Shown piece by piece: positions 7,077 through 15,772 of a DNA stretch of 64,000 nt. The notes beneath the pieces are model-generated. The model saw only the letters and a program-made list of their open reading frames with translations. It was not told where the DNA came from and did no database searches. Numbering within the stretch: the first letter of the stretch is position 1; each line of letters starts with the position of its first letter. The stretch spans positions 1-64,000 of the forward strand of contig DVJZ01000049.1 in the NCBI GenBank assembly GCA_018716385.1. Reading direction: 5' to 3'. The translations under genes and the position numbers were made by a program. This DNA comes from Candidatus Enterenecus merdae (GTDB lineage: Bacteria; Bacillota; Clostridia; Oscillospirales; Oscillospiraceae).

Positions 7077-7955
7077 ATGGATTATCTGGCTGGCTATGAA
7101 TCCTGGCTACGCCATGAGAAGAAGGCAGCGGCCAATACGCTGTGCTCCTACCTGCGGGACGTCCGTCAGTTCTCCCAATGGATGGAGGCCAGACACCTGG
7201 CCCTCTCCCAAGCCACCCAGGAGGACGTCAGGCGCTATGCGCTCCATCTGGGCCGGCACGGGAAATCCAACGCGACCATCGTCCGCTCGGTGGCCGCCCT
7301 CAAGTCCTTTTATGGGTATCTGCTGGGGATCCACGCGGTGCCCATAAACCCAGCCAAAGGATTTACGCCCACCAAGATTGAGCGCAAGCTGCCTGCCATC
7401 CTCACCAGTAAAGAAGTGGACTTGTTCCTGGAGCAGCCAGATCCCGCCGACGCCAAGGGGTGCCGGGATAAGGCGATGCTGGAGGTGCTGTATGCCACTG
7501 GCATCCGAGTGTCTGAGCTGATCGCCCTGAATGTCCAGGATGTGAACCTGCCCTTGGGATTTCTGCGTTGCACTGGCAAGCGCAAGGAGCGCATTGTCCC
7601 ACTCTACCGGGGGGCGATCAAGGCCCTGGAGAGCTATGTGCGAGAGGTGCGGCCCCAGCTTTTGGAGGACTTGCAAGAGACAGCGCTGTTCGTCAACATG
7701 AACGGCGAGCGGATGAGCCGCCAGGGCTTTTGGAAGATCGTCAAATGCTATCAAGAAAAGGCGGGCATCAGCAAGGAGATCACCCCCCACATTCTCCGCC
7801 ATTCCTTTGCCGCCCATCTGCTGGAGAACGGGGCCGATCTGAAGTCCATCCAGGAGATGCTGGGCCATGCTGACATCTCCTCCACCCAGATCTACACCCA
7901 GATCGTCAGCCAAAAACTCAAGGACGTGTACATCAAGGCCCACCCCAGGGCCTGA
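7077..7955 (+). CDS. xerD: site-specific tyrosine recombinase XerD
   Basis: The 292-residue protein has an N-terminal SAM-like core-binding domain (about 1-100) and a catalytic domain with R in TGIRVSEL, K in GKRKERIVPL, HxxR in HILRHSF, H in LGHADISSTQ and the nucleophile Tyr in IYTQI. XerD with XerC resolves chromosome dimers at dif. The gene follows the spoIIM-like gene by 23 bases and is ended by a good terminator. It could in principle be the XerC partner; position next to spoIIM favours XerD. Confidence 0.88.
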   Translation: MDYLAGYESWLRHEKKAAANTLCSYLRDVRQFSQWMEARHLALSQATQEDVRRYALHLGRHGKSNATIVRSVAALKSFYGYLLGIHAVPINPAKGFTPTKIERKLPAILTSKEVDLFLEQPDPADAKGCRDKAMLEVLYATGIRVSELIALNVQDVNLPLGFLRCTGKRKERIVPLYRGAIKALESYVREVRPQLLEDLQETALFVNMNGERMSRQGFWKIVKCYQEKAGISKEITPHILRHSFAAHLLENGADLKSIQEMLGHADISSTQIYTQIVSQKLKDVYIKAHPRA

Positions 7956-7966
7956 GCGGAACGTTT

Positions 7967-8005
7967 CGGCAAGTCTGCCTTGTGATGGCCGGGCTTGCCG
8001 TTTTT
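7967..8005 (+). terminator. terminator after xerD
   Basis: CGGCAAG (7967-7973) and CTTGCCG (7994-8000) form the stem base, followed by TTTTT. Confidence 0.7.
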
Positions 8006-8007
8006 CC

Positions 8008-8036
8008 TTGCCATGGGCACGGCGGTATGATAAAAT
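8008..8036 (+). promoter_or_regulatory. sigma-A promoter for ruvCAB
   Basis: TTGCCA (8008-8013), 17-base spacer, TAAAAT (8031-8036), directly after the xerD terminator. Confidence 0.65.
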
Positions 8037-8064
8037 GCTAAAATAGGCAATGGGAGGGAATCAC

Positions 8065-8556
8065 ATGGTCATTTTGGGCATCGATCCGGGATACGCCATC
8101 GTGGGTTTCGGGGTGGTGGACAGTTCCGGAGGGCGGCAGCGGCTGGCGGGCTGCGGCGCTATTACAACCCCTGCCGGAGTGCCCCTCTCAACCCGTCTGC
8201 TCCAAATTTCCTGGGACCTGGAAGCCCTGATCGGACGTTTCCGCCCCCAGGCAATGGCCATTGAGGAGCTGTACTTCAACCACAACGTCACCACCGGGAT
8301 CGGGGTTGCCCAGGCCAGAGGGGTGATCCTGATGACCGCGGAAAAGCTGGGCGTGCCCATCTATGAGTACAACCCTTCCCAGGTCAAGCAAGCGGTGGCG
8401 GGCTACGGCAAGGCGGCAAAGCGCCAGGTCATGGACATGACCAAGCGCCTGCTGGGGCTGCCCTCCGTCCCCAAGCCGGACGACGCGGCCGACGCGGTGG
8501 CCATCGCCCTGTGCCACGCCCGCTGCTCCACCTCCTTGCTCCAAGTGCTTCGCTGA
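8065..8556 (+). CDS. ruvC: RuvC Holliday junction resolvase
   Basis: This 163-residue nuclease has the four acidic catalytic positions of RuvC: D in ILGIDPGYA, E in AIEELYFNHN, and two D in KPDDAADAVAIAL. It cuts Holliday junctions symmetrically after RuvAB branch migration. The ATG at 8065 has GGGAGG at 8052-8057; five extra codons upstream are not needed. It is followed by ruvA and ruvB, the complete resolvasome in one operon. Confidence 0.95.
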   Translation: MVILGIDPGYAIVGFGVVDSSGGRQRLAGCGAITTPAGVPLSTRLLQISWDLEALIGRFRPQAMAIEELYFNHNVTTGIGVAQARGVILMTAEKLGVPIYEYNPSQVKQAVAGYGKAAKRQVMDMTKRLLGLPSVPKPDDAADAVAIALCHARCSTSLLQVLR

Positions 8557-8620
8557 ACGCGCGCAGCCAGGCGCTATTTTACCATCTGGATGCTTTTTTC
8601 TATGGGAAGGGATGCTGCTG

Positions 8621-9220
8621 ATGTTTTACTATCTGGACGGAACCGTCACTCATATCGGGCCCTATCTGGCTGTGATTGACTGCGGCGGAGTGGGATATGC
8701 CTGCCGCACCACCAATCACACCATCGCCGCCCTGACCCGTGGGAAAGTCGCAAAACTATATACCCACCTTCATGTCCGGGAGGAAATATTTGAATTATAT
8801 GGGTTTATCTCGGAAAATGAGTTGAGCTGCTTTGAAATGCTCATTGGGGTTTCCGGTGTGGGTCCCAAGGCGGCGCTGGCCATCCTATCCTCCAACACGC
8901 CGGAGGAACTGGCCCTGGCCATCGTATCTGGCAATGAGACGGCCCTGACCTGTGCGCCGGGCATCGGCAAAAAGATCGCCCAGCGGGTCATCCTGGAACT
9001 GAAAGACAAATTGGCAAAAGGGCAGCTTCCCACCGGTGGGGAAAGCTTTGCCGGCGGGGTGACCATCATCCCGGAGAACAAAGCCAGCGAGGCCGCGGCG
9101 GCCCTGGCAGTGCTTGGCTACTCCCAGGGAGAGATCTCCGCGGCCCTGAAGGGGATCGATCTGGACAGCCTGGAGCTGGAGCAGATCATTCGCCAGGCGT
9201 TGAAGAAGATGATGAAGTAA
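8621..9220 (+). CDS. ruvA: RuvA Holliday junction branch migration subunit
   Basis: A 199-residue protein with the N-terminal OB fold (MFYYLDGTVTHIGPYLAVIDCGGVGY), the tandem helix-hairpin-helix region (GVGPKAALAILS and APGIGKKIAQRVILELKDKL) and a C-terminal RuvB-contacting domain after a linker. It binds four-way junctions as a tetramer and loads RuvB. I chose the second ATG (8621) since GGGAAGGG at 8604-8611 is correctly spaced only for it and RuvA proteins normally begin there. The gap to ruvB is 42 bases. Confidence 0.94.
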   Translation: MFYYLDGTVTHIGPYLAVIDCGGVGYACRTTNHTIAALTRGKVAKLYTHLHVREEIFELYGFISENELSCFEMLIGVSGVGPKAALAILSSNTPEELALAIVSGNETALTCAPGIGKKIAQRVILELKDKLAKGQLPTGGESFAGGVTIIPENKASEAAAALAVLGYSQGEISAALKGIDLDSLELEQIIRQALKKMMK

Positions 9221-9262
9221 CTCTTGGCAAAAGCGCCCCCACCCCAGACAGGAGGTGATCCC

Positions 9263-10330
9263 ATGGCAATTGATTTTTCCAGCCAGGACTTTGAGGCAGA
9301 GGGGATGGAACCCCTGGTCACCACCTCACTCACCCAGGCTGACGAGGGGGAGTACTCCCTGCGCCCCAAAACCCTGGGGGAATACATTGGCCAGGAGAAG
9401 GCCAAGGGCAACCTGGAGATCTTCATCCAAGCGGCCAGGATGCGCCAGGAGCCGCTGGACCATGTCTTGCTCCATGGCCCTCCTGGGCTGGGCAAGACCA
9501 CCCTGTCCGGCATCATCGCCAACGAGATGGGGGTCAACATCCGCATCACCTCCGGCCCCGCCATTGAAAAGCCTGGGGATCTGGCTGCCCTGCTGACCAA
9601 CTTGCAGGAGGGCGACATCCTGTTTGTGGACGAGATCCACCGGCTCAACCGCTCGGTGGAGGAGATCCTCTATCCCGCCATGGAGGACTACGCCATCGAC
9701 ATCATCATCGGCAAGGGCCCTTCGGCCAACTCCATCCGGCTGGACCTGCCAAAATTCACCCTGATTGGCGCCACCACCCGGGCCGGGCAGCTGTCCGCTC
9801 CTCTGCGGGACCGGTTTGGCGTCACCTTGCGCCTGGAGCTGTACACCCCTCAGGAGCTGGCCCAGATCGTCACCCGGTCGGCCGGTATTCTGGAGGTGCC
9901 CATGGAGGACGCCGGCGCCCTGGAGATCGCCCGGCGCAGCCGGGGCACCCCCCGCATTGCCAACCGGCTGCTGCGGCGGGTGCGGGACTTTGCCCAGGTG
10001 ACTGCCGGCGGGGTCATTACCCGGGAGGTGGCCGACCGGGCTTTGCAGGCCCTGGAGATCGACCCACTGGGGCTGGATCAGCTGGACCGGAGGATGTTGG
10101 CTAGCATCATTGACAACTACGGCGGGGGGCCGGTGGGCCTGGACACCCTGGCAGCCACCATCCACGAGGAGGCCGTCACCCTGGAGGACGTCTACGAGCC
10201 TTATCTGATGCAGCTTGGTTTTCTCACCCGCACCCCTCGGGGCCGGTGCGTCACCCCAAAGGCATACCAGCATCTGGGCCTACGCCCCCCAGAGGGGCAG
10301 GGGCTGGAGCAGCTGCGCCTGGATGGATGA
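9263..10330 (+). CDS. ruvB: RuvB Holliday junction helicase motor
   Basis: The 355-residue AAA+ ATPase contains [19 protein letters not shown], Walker [10 protein letters not shown], Walker [11 protein letters not shown], sensor 1 GATTRAG and the C-terminal winged-helix domain with [10 protein letters not shown]. It forms hexameric rings on either side of RuvA and drives branch migration. AGGAGGTGATC immediately precedes the ATG at 9263, whereas the 13-codon upstream extension starts with TTG. Last gene of the ruvCAB operon; no clear terminator separates it from glmM. Confidence 0.95.
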   Translation: MAIDFSSQDFEAEGMEPLVTTSLTQADEGEYSLRPKTLGEYIGQEKAKGNLEIFIQAARMRQEPLDHVLLHGPPGLGKTTLSGIIANEMGVNIRITSGPAIEKPGDLAALLTNLQEGDILFVDEIHRLNRSVEEILYPAMEDYAIDIIIGKGPSANSIRLDLPKFTLIGATTRAGQLSAPLRDRFGVTLRLELYTPQELAQIVTRSAGILEVPMEDAGALEIARRSRGTPRIANRLLRRVRDFAQVTAGGVITREVADRALQALEIDPLGLDQLDRRMLASIIDNYGGGPVGLDTLAATIHEEAVTLEDVYEPYLMQLGFLTRTPRGRCVTPKAYQHLGLRPPEGQGLEQLRLDG

Positions 10331-10426
10331 GGGCTATCCTCTGTCATGGCCTGCCCAAATCCGACAGGTCAATTCCCTTTACATCTTTTATGTGTATGCA
10401 GATTTCAAGGCGAGGTGGATACCGCA

Positions 10427-11791
10427 ATGGGAAAACTATTTGGCACGGACGGCATCCGCGGCGTGGTCAACGCCGGGCTGGACGCGGACCTGGCCTATAA
10501 GGTCGGGCTTGCCACTGCAGTGGTGCTGGCAGGGGAGCGGGACGCAGGCGGAAAACCCCTGGTCACCATCGGCAAGGACACCCGGATCTCAGGGGACCTG
10601 CTCAAGGGCGCGCTCATCGCCGGGCTGTGCACCGCCGGGGCGGATGTGCTGGACCTGGGCACCATCCCCACCCCAGCGGTGGCCTGGATCACGGTGAACC
10701 GGAAGGCGGACGCTGGTATCGTCATCTCTGCTTCTCACAACCCTTTTGAACACAACGGCATCAAGATCTTCAACGGCCAGGGGTTCAAGCTGTCCGACCA
10801 GTTGGAGGAGCGCATCGAGGACATCGTGCTGTTTGGACACAATGATGTGCCCCGCAGGACCCATGGGGAGATCGGCCGGGTGCGCTATGTTGCCCCCGCC
10901 GCTTCGGAAGACTACATTGACCACCTGGCCGGCACGATCTCCGCCGACCTGTCTGATCTGCGCATCTTGGTGGACTGCGCCAACGGGGCCGCATCTGCTA
11001 CGGCCGCCCGCCTGTTCGATCGATTTCCCGGGCTGAGCGTGGACGTGATCAACGCTGATCCAAACGGGATCAACATCAACCAGCGGTGCGGCTCTACCCA
11101 TATGGACGCCCTGTCCGCCATGGTACAGGCTGGCAGTTACGCCTTGGGCATTGCCTTTGACGGGGACGCCGACCGCTGTCTGGCTGTGGATGAGCGGGGT
11201 GGTCTGATCGACGGGGACCAGATCATGGCCGCCTGCGGGGCGGACCTGCTGGCCCGGGGCCGGTTGGCCGGCAACGCGGTGGTGGCCACAGTGATGAGCA
11301 ACATCGGCCTGCATGCCTTTGCCCGTGAGCAAGGGCTTACCCTGGAGTGCACCGACGTGGGCGACCGCAACGTCCTGGAGCGCATGGTGGAGCGGGGCTA
11401 TGTGCTGGGTGGGGAGCAGTCGGGTCACATGATCTTTCTGGAGCACGCCACCACCGGCGATGGGGAGCTGACTGCCCTTCAGATCCTGGACTTGCTGTTT
11501 CGCAGCAGGGAGCCGGCCTCGGCTCTGTTTGGCCGCTGCAAGCGCTATCCCCAGGAGCTGATCAATGTTCCCGTCCCAAATGGACAGGCCAAGCAGCGGA
11601 TCATGTCTGCCCCTTGGCTGGATGAAGCCGTGAGCCGGTGGGAGCAAAGGCTGAAAGGGGAAGGGCGCGTGCTGGTACGTCCCTCCGGCACGGAGGCGCT
11701 GGTGCGCGTTATGGTGGAGGCCGGAGCGGAACAAACCGCCCGGGAGATCGCCCAGGAGTTGGCAAATCTGATTAAATCGGCGGAAATCTGA
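10427..11791 (+). CDS. glmM: phosphoglucosamine mutase
   Basis: The 454-residue enzyme converts glucosamine-6-phosphate to glucosamine-1-phosphate for UDP-GlcNAc and cell wall synthesis. Domains show the usual phosphohexomutase marks: KLFGTDGIRG at the N-terminus, the phosphoserine loop ISASHNPFEHNGIK, the magnesium loop DGDADRC, the sugar loop GGEQSGH and the phosphate loop RPSGTEALVRVM. The start follows GAGGTGG. In Bacillus glmM is next to cdaA-cdaR; here those lie 37 kb away. The 10331-10426 stretch upstream has no gene. Confidence 0.95.
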   Translation: MGKLFGTDGIRGVVNAGLDADLAYKVGLATAVVLAGERDAGGKPLVTIGKDTRISGDLLKGALIAGLCTAGADVLDLGTIPTPAVAWITVNRKADAGIVISASHNPFEHNGIKIFNGQGFKLSDQLEERIEDIVLFGHNDVPRRTHGEIGRVRYVAPAASEDYIDHLAGTISADLSDLRILVDCANGAASATAARLFDRFPGLSVDVINADPNGININQRCGSTHMDALSAMVQAGSYALGIAFDGDADRCLAVDERGGLIDGDQIMAACGADLLARGRLAGNAVVATVMSNIGLHAFAREQGLTLECTDVGDRNVLERMVERGYVLGGEQSGHMIFLEHATTGDGELTALQILDLLFRSREPASALFGRCKRYPQELINVPVPNGQAKQRIMSAPWLDEAVSRWEQRLKGEGRVLVRPSGTEALVRVMVEAGAEQTAREIAQELANLIKSAEI

Positions 11792-11822
11792 GAAAATTCC
11801 TTTGAAATTTGCGTCAAATGCA

Positions 11823-11851
11823 TTGACAAGCGACAGGATCTGTGATAAGAA
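11823..11851 (+). promoter_or_regulatory. promoter for the sigH-like gene
   Basis: A consensus TTGACA (11823-11828), 17-base spacer and TAAGAA (11846-11851) in the short gap between glmM and the sigma factor gene. Confidence 0.6.
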
Positions 11852-11870
11852 AGATAGGAAAGGCCGCGAG

Positions 11871-12461
11871 ATGGATTGGAGCAGAGAGATAATCGAATGG
11901 AGCGATGAGGCACTGTGCGCCAGCGCCCAGGGCGGCAACCGGGCGGCGGAGGAGATCTTGGTGGCCCGGTATCAGCAGTTGACCCGGGCCTGTGCCCGCC
12001 CCTACTTCCTGGCCGGCGGGGACAGCGAGGATCTCATCCAGGAGGCGATGTTCGGGCTTCTTAAGGCGATCCGGGAGTACGATGCCAGTCGGCAAGCGGC
12101 GTTCCGCACCTTTGCCCAGGTGTGTGTACGAAATCGGATCCGCTCTGCCGTCACCGCAGCGGCCCGGGACAAGCACACGCCCCTCAACCACAGCGTTCCC
12201 CTGGACGGGGCGGTCACAGGGGAGAGGGGAGACAGCCCTGAGGAACTGCTCCTCTCGCGAGAGGCAACCCAGGAACGGTTGGACCGGGTCAACCGCCAGC
12301 TCTCCACCCTGGAGCAGCGCATCCTGGCCCTCTATCTCCAGGGCCTATCCTACCGGGAGATCGGCCGGCAGGTGGCCCGGCCGGTCAAGGCGGTGGATAA
12401 CGCGGTGCAGCGTATCCGCCGCAAGGTGGCCAAAGTCTACGGCGCATTCAGCGAAAGCTGA
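11871..12461 (+). CDS. sigH: SigH-like RNA polymerase sigma factor
   Basis: A 196-residue sigma-70 family protein. Region 2 reads ARPYFLAGGDSEDLIQEAMFG with LLKAIREYD, close to B. subtilis SigH (ARSYFLIGADREDIVQEGMIG), followed by KHTPLNHSVPLD, also SigH-like; region 4 carries the helix-turn-helix GLSYREIGRQVARPVKAVDNAVQRIRRK. SigH directs transition-phase and early sporulation transcription. Although the overall match is good, other clostridial SigH/SigF-type paralogues exist, so the exact role is inferred. Confidence 0.75.
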   Translation: MDWSREIIEWSDEALCASAQGGNRAAEEILVARYQQLTRACARPYFLAGGDSEDLIQEAMFGLLKAIREYDASRQAAFRTFAQVCVRNRIRSAVTAAARDKHTPLNHSVPLDGAVTGERGDSPEELLLSREATQERLDRVNRQLSTLEQRILALYLQGLSYREIGRQVARPVKAVDNAVQRIRRKVAKVYGAFSES

Positions 12462-12525
12462 CGCAAATATTACAGTCCCAGCAGGCTATGTCTCCGGTTC
12501 TGGGCATCAAAGAGAGGGTATTTCC

Positions 12526-12810
12526 ATGTACGAAGACAAGACGTTAGTATGCAAAGAGTGTGGACAAGAGTTCGTGTTCACCGCCGGTGAGCAGGAGTTC
12601 TATGCAGAGCGCGGCTTCCAGAATGAGCCCCAGCGCTGCAAACCCTGCCGTGATGCCCGTAAGGCCGCTGCCCGCGGGCCCCGGGAGTACTTCACTGCCG
12701 TATGCGCGGCCTGCGGGGGCGAAGCCCGGGTCCCCTTTGAACCCAAATCTGACCGGCCTGTTTATTGCAGTGAGTGTTTCGCCAAGGCGCAGAGTGAAGC
12801 GCAGGTGTAA
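12526..12810 (+). CDS. zinc-ribbon domain protein
   Basis: This 94-residue protein has four CxxC pairs: CKEC near the N-terminus, CKPC, CAAC and CSEC, giving two probable zinc ribbons. The first half (LVCKECGQEFVFTAGEQEFYAERGF) matches a widespread small zinc-ribbon family of unknown function, often found singly in Clostridia. AGAGAGGG precedes the ATG. It follows the sigma factor by 64 bases and may be cotranscribed; a terminator closes the unit. A role in nucleic acid or protein binding is a guess from the fold only. Confidence 0.75.
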   Translation: MYEDKTLVCKECGQEFVFTAGEQEFYAERGFQNEPQRCKPCRDARKAAARGPREYFTAVCAACGGEARVPFEPKSDRPVYCSECFAKAQSEAQV

Positions 12811-12829
12811 GCCCATCGCAGCCCCATCT

Positions 12830-12868
12830 GGAACCGGCATGGCATCCGCCGTGCCGGTTCCTTTTGTT
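12830..12868 (+). terminator. terminator after the zinc-ribbon gene
   Basis: GGAACCGGCA pairs with TGCCGGTTCC around a short loop and is followed by TTTTGTT. Confidence 0.85.
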
Positions 12869-12929
12869 CCTTAGAGGGATTATGCGTTATCCCTATGAGG
12901 GTCGTGAAGCAGGGATTTTTCCCGCTGTC

Positions 12930-12958
12930 TTGTTCTATCCGGAAAACCGTGGTATAAT
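12930..12958 (+). promoter_or_regulatory. sigma-A promoter for purB-pfkA
   Basis: TTGTTC (12930-12935), 17-base spacer, TATAAT (12953-12958), 62 bases upstream of the purB start. Confidence 0.75.
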
Positions 12959-13019
12959 AGGGGGCAAATCGCCCCATCAAAACACGCTGGGTTCCAGCGT
13001 AGGGAGGTCACGTTACAAG

Positions 13020-14459
13020 GTGAACAAGCCAATCTATGAAAGCCCGCTCTCATCCCGGTATGCCAGCGATGAGATGCAGTATCTGTTCTCCCCGGACAAG
13101 AAGTTCTCCACCTGGCGCAAGCTGTGGGTCGCGTTGGCACGGGCGGAGATGGAGCTGGGTCTGCCTGTCACCCAGGAGCAGATTGACGAGATGCAGGCCC
13201 ATCTCACAGACATTGATTACGAGCTGGCGGCCCAAAAGGAGCAGGAGCTTCGCCACGACGTCATGGCTCACATCCACACCTTTGGCGCCCAATGCCCCAA
13301 GGCCATGCCCATCATCCACCTGGGGGCCACCAGCTGCTATGTAGGGGACAACACCGACATCATCCTCATGCGGGAGGGGCTGGCCCTGATCCGGGATAAG
13401 CTGGTACGCACTCTGGACCATCTGGCCCAGTTTGCCCGGCGGTATCGGGCCCTGCCCACCCTGGGCTTCACCCATTTTCAGGCCGCCCAGCTTGTCACAG
13501 TCGGCAAGCGGGCCACCCTTTGGATGTATGACCTGCTCCTGGACCTGGAAGAGGTGGAGCAACGCATGGCCAAGCTCCAGCTACTGGGGTGCAAAGGTAC
13601 GACCGGCACTCAAGCCTCCTTCCTGGAGCTATTTGAGGGGGATCATGAAAAGTGTCGGCAGCTGGAGGCCCGCATTGCCCGGGAAATGGGCTTTGATGGG
13701 GTGGTGCCCGTCTCGGGACAGACCTACTCCCGAAAGGTGGACGCCGCGGTGCTATCCACCCTGTCCGGCATCGCCCAGTCGGCTAGCAAGTTCGCCACCG
13801 ACCTGCGCCTGCTTTGCCACCTGAAGGAGGTGGAGGAGCCCTTTGAGCGCAAGCAGATCGGCTCCTCGGCCATGCCCTACAAGCGCAATCCCATGCGCTG
13901 TGAGCGCATCTGCGCCTTGGCTCGCTATGTGATGGCCGACGCGGCAAACCCAGCCTTCACCGCGGCCACTCAATGGTTTGAGCGCACCTTAGACGATTCC
14001 GCCAACAAGCGCATCAGCGTGCCGGAGGCGTTCCTGGCTGTGGACGCTATCCTCAACATCTATCTGAACGTAACAGCCGGCCTGGTGGTCCACGAGCAGG
14101 TCATCCATCGGCATATCCTGGAGGAGCTGCCTTTCATGGCCAGCGAGAACATCATGATGGACGCGGTCAAGCGGGGAGGCAACCGGCAAGAGCTGCACGA
14201 GCGCATCCGCGTCCATGCCCTGGAGGCGGGGCGCAACGTGAAGGAGTTGGGCGGAAACAACAACTTGCTGGAGCTCATCGCTGACGACCCCTTGTTTGGC
14301 ATGAGCCAGGAGGAACTGGCCACCCACATGGATCCCACTCGATATATCGGTCGTTGCCCGGAACAGGTAGACGAGTTCCTCCGGGACTGGATCCAGCCGG
14401 TGCTGGACGCTCATAAGGACGCTCTGTCCGGGTCGGAGGACACCCAACTGAAGGTATAA
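13020..14459 (+). CDS. purB: adenylosuccinate lyase
   Basis: The 479-residue enzyme splits adenylosuccinate to AMP and SAICAR to AICAR in purine synthesis. It carries the fumarase/aspartase superfamily signature GSSAMPYKRNPMRCE and the conserved TLGFTHFQAAQ region. The N-terminus YESPLSSRYASDEMQYLFSPDKK fits clostridial PurB, which sets the start at GTG 13020, with GGGAGGTC at 13002-13009. The frame upstream is open but has no homology. pfkA follows 46 bases later, so the two are probably cotranscribed. Confidence 0.95.
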   Translation: MNKPIYESPLSSRYASDEMQYLFSPDKKFSTWRKLWVALARAEMELGLPVTQEQIDEMQAHLTDIDYELAAQKEQELRHDVMAHIHTFGAQCPKAMPIIHLGATSCYVGDNTDIILMREGLALIRDKLVRTLDHLAQFARRYRALPTLGFTHFQAAQLVTVGKRATLWMYDLLLDLEEVEQRMAKLQLLGCKGTTGTQASFLELFEGDHEKCRQLEARIAREMGFDGVVPVSGQTYSRKVDAAVLSTLSGIAQSASKFATDLRLLCHLKEVEEPFERKQIGSSAMPYKRNPMRCERICALARYVMADAANPAFTAATQWFERTLDDSANKRISVPEAFLAVDAILNIYLNVTAGLVVHEQVIHRHILEELPFMASENIMMDAVKRGGNRQELHERIRVHALEAGRNVKELGGNNNLLELIADDPLFGMSQEELATHMDPTRYIGRCPEQVDEFLRDWIQPVLDAHKDALSGSEDTQLKV

Positions 14460-14505
14460 GGACAAGTGGCCGCAGCACAGCACTTAGATAAGGAGGTTTT
14501 GCACG

Positions 14506-15504
14506 ATGGAATCTGCCGTACACCGCATCGGGATCCTCACCAGCGGGGGAGATGCCCCTGGTATGAACGCGGTCATCCGCTCTGTGGTGCGCACCGCCCT
14601 ACATTCTGGGATGGAGTGCGTCGGGGTGCGCCGGGGATATCACGGCCTGATCAACGGTGACTTTCTCCCCCTGGGGTTTGAGAGTGTCAGCGACATCTCC
14701 CGCCGGGGAGGCACCATGCTCTACTCTGCCCGCAGCAAGGAATTTATGGAGCCGGAAGGGCAGGAGAAGGCGATCTCCACCTGCAAACTTCTGGGGCTGG
14801 ACGCCCTGGTCGGCATCGGCGGGGACGGCACCTTCCGGGGGCTGCTGTGCCTGGCCCAGGCAGGCATTTCTGTGGTGGGCATCCCAGGCACCATCGACAA
14901 CGACATCGCCTGCTCTACCTACACCATCGGCTATGACACTGCCTGCAATACTGCCCTGGAGAGCATCGACCGGCTGCGAGACACCATGAAGTCCCATGAG
15001 CGTTGCTCGGTGGTGGAGGTTATGGGACACCACGCCGGCCACCTGGCGGTGGCGGTGGGGGTGGCCTGCGGCGCCACGGTGGTGCTGGTGCCGGAGCACC
15101 AGACGGATTTTGAGGCGGAGGTGGCTGAACCCATCCGTAGGGCTCGACTGGCCGGCCGCACCCACTTCATGATCATTGTGGCCGAAGGGGTGCCAAACGG
15201 CGCCTACGGCGTGGCCCATCGGATACGGGAGGAACTGGCGCTGGAAACCAGGGTAACCATCCTTGGCCATGTGCAGCGGGGAGGCTCCCCCACTTCCCGG
15301 GATCGGATGATGGCCACCTACATGGGGTATGAGGCAGTCCGCCTACTGGCACAGGGAAAGAGCTGCCGCGTGGTGGCCGCCAAAGGGGATGACATCGTGG
15401 ACTATGACATCGCCCAGGCCCTGGAGATGACCAAGGGGCTGGACCCGCGGGGGATGGAGGTTCTGCGCGCTCTGACCGGGGGGCGCCAGGACCCAATTAG
15501 CTAA
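14506..15504 (+). CDS. pfkA: ATP-dependent 6-phosphofructokinase
   Basis: At 332 residues this fits bacterial PfkA. ILTSGGDAPGMNAVIR binds ATP, GGDGTF has glycine at the position that distinguishes ATP from pyrophosphate enzymes (which have Asp there), and PGTIDNDI carries the catalytic Asp. MGHHAGHLA and GHVQRGGSP are the usual later motifs. It phosphorylates fructose-6-phosphate in glycolysis. AAGGAGG precedes the ATG. A second, PPi-type PFK lies convergently just downstream, so this genome encodes both kinds side by side. Confidence 0.93.
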   Translation: MESAVHRIGILTSGGDAPGMNAVIRSVVRTALHSGMECVGVRRGYHGLINGDFLPLGFESVSDISRRGGTMLYSARSKEFMEPEGQEKAISTCKLLGLDALVGIGGDGTFRGLLCLAQAGISVVGIPGTIDNDIACSTYTIGYDTACNTALESIDRLRDTMKSHERCSVVEVMGHHAGHLAVAVGVACGATVVLVPEHQTDFEAEVAEPIRRARLAGRTHFMIIVAEGVPNGAYGVAHRIREELALETRVTILGHVQRGGSPTSRDRMMATYMGYEAVRLLAQGKSCRVVAAKGDDIVDYDIAQALEMTKGLDPRGMEVLRALTGGRQDPIS

Positions 15505-15549
15505 AAACTTAGGTGTCCTGCGGGGGGACAGTGCTCTGGAGCTACGCCT

Positions 15550-15678
15550 ATGGCTGTCCTATTTCCCAATGCAGACTATTTATTCAGATTTTATGGAGAA
15601 AAACTCATCGGCAAGATGAACGTGTCCGTGAGCTCGAGAGGGGAAAAGGCTTCTCGCGTCATGGCGTTTCCCTTGTAA
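15550..15678 (+). CDS. possible 42-residue small protein
   Basis: An ATG at 15550 with GGAG eight bases upstream opens a 42-codon frame (MAVLFPNADYLFRFYGEKL...) in the 268-base gap between pfkA and the PPi-PFK gene. I recognise no family; there are no membrane segments or Cys motifs. It may be a chance frame in the pfkA 3' region. Nothing else in this gap except the terminator is evident. Confidence 0.15.
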   Translation: MAVLFPNADYLFRFYGEKLIGKMNVSVSSRGEKASRVMAFPL

Positions 15679-15716
15679 AGCCTCATATGAAAGCAGTTGA
15701 TGCACGTCAAAGCGGG

Positions 15717-15755
15717 AAAAGCTGGCCTGGAGCTATCCACTCCAGGCCAGCTTTT
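15717..15755. terminator. bidirectional terminator between pfkA and pfp
   Basis: Perfect 16-base arms (AAAAGCTGGCCTGGAG and its complement) around a CTATCCA loop give T-runs on both strands. It stops pfkA transcription from the left and PPi-PFK transcription from the right and marks the switch in gene direction. Confidence 0.9.
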
Positions 15756-15772
15756 CCTCCCCAATCATCCCA

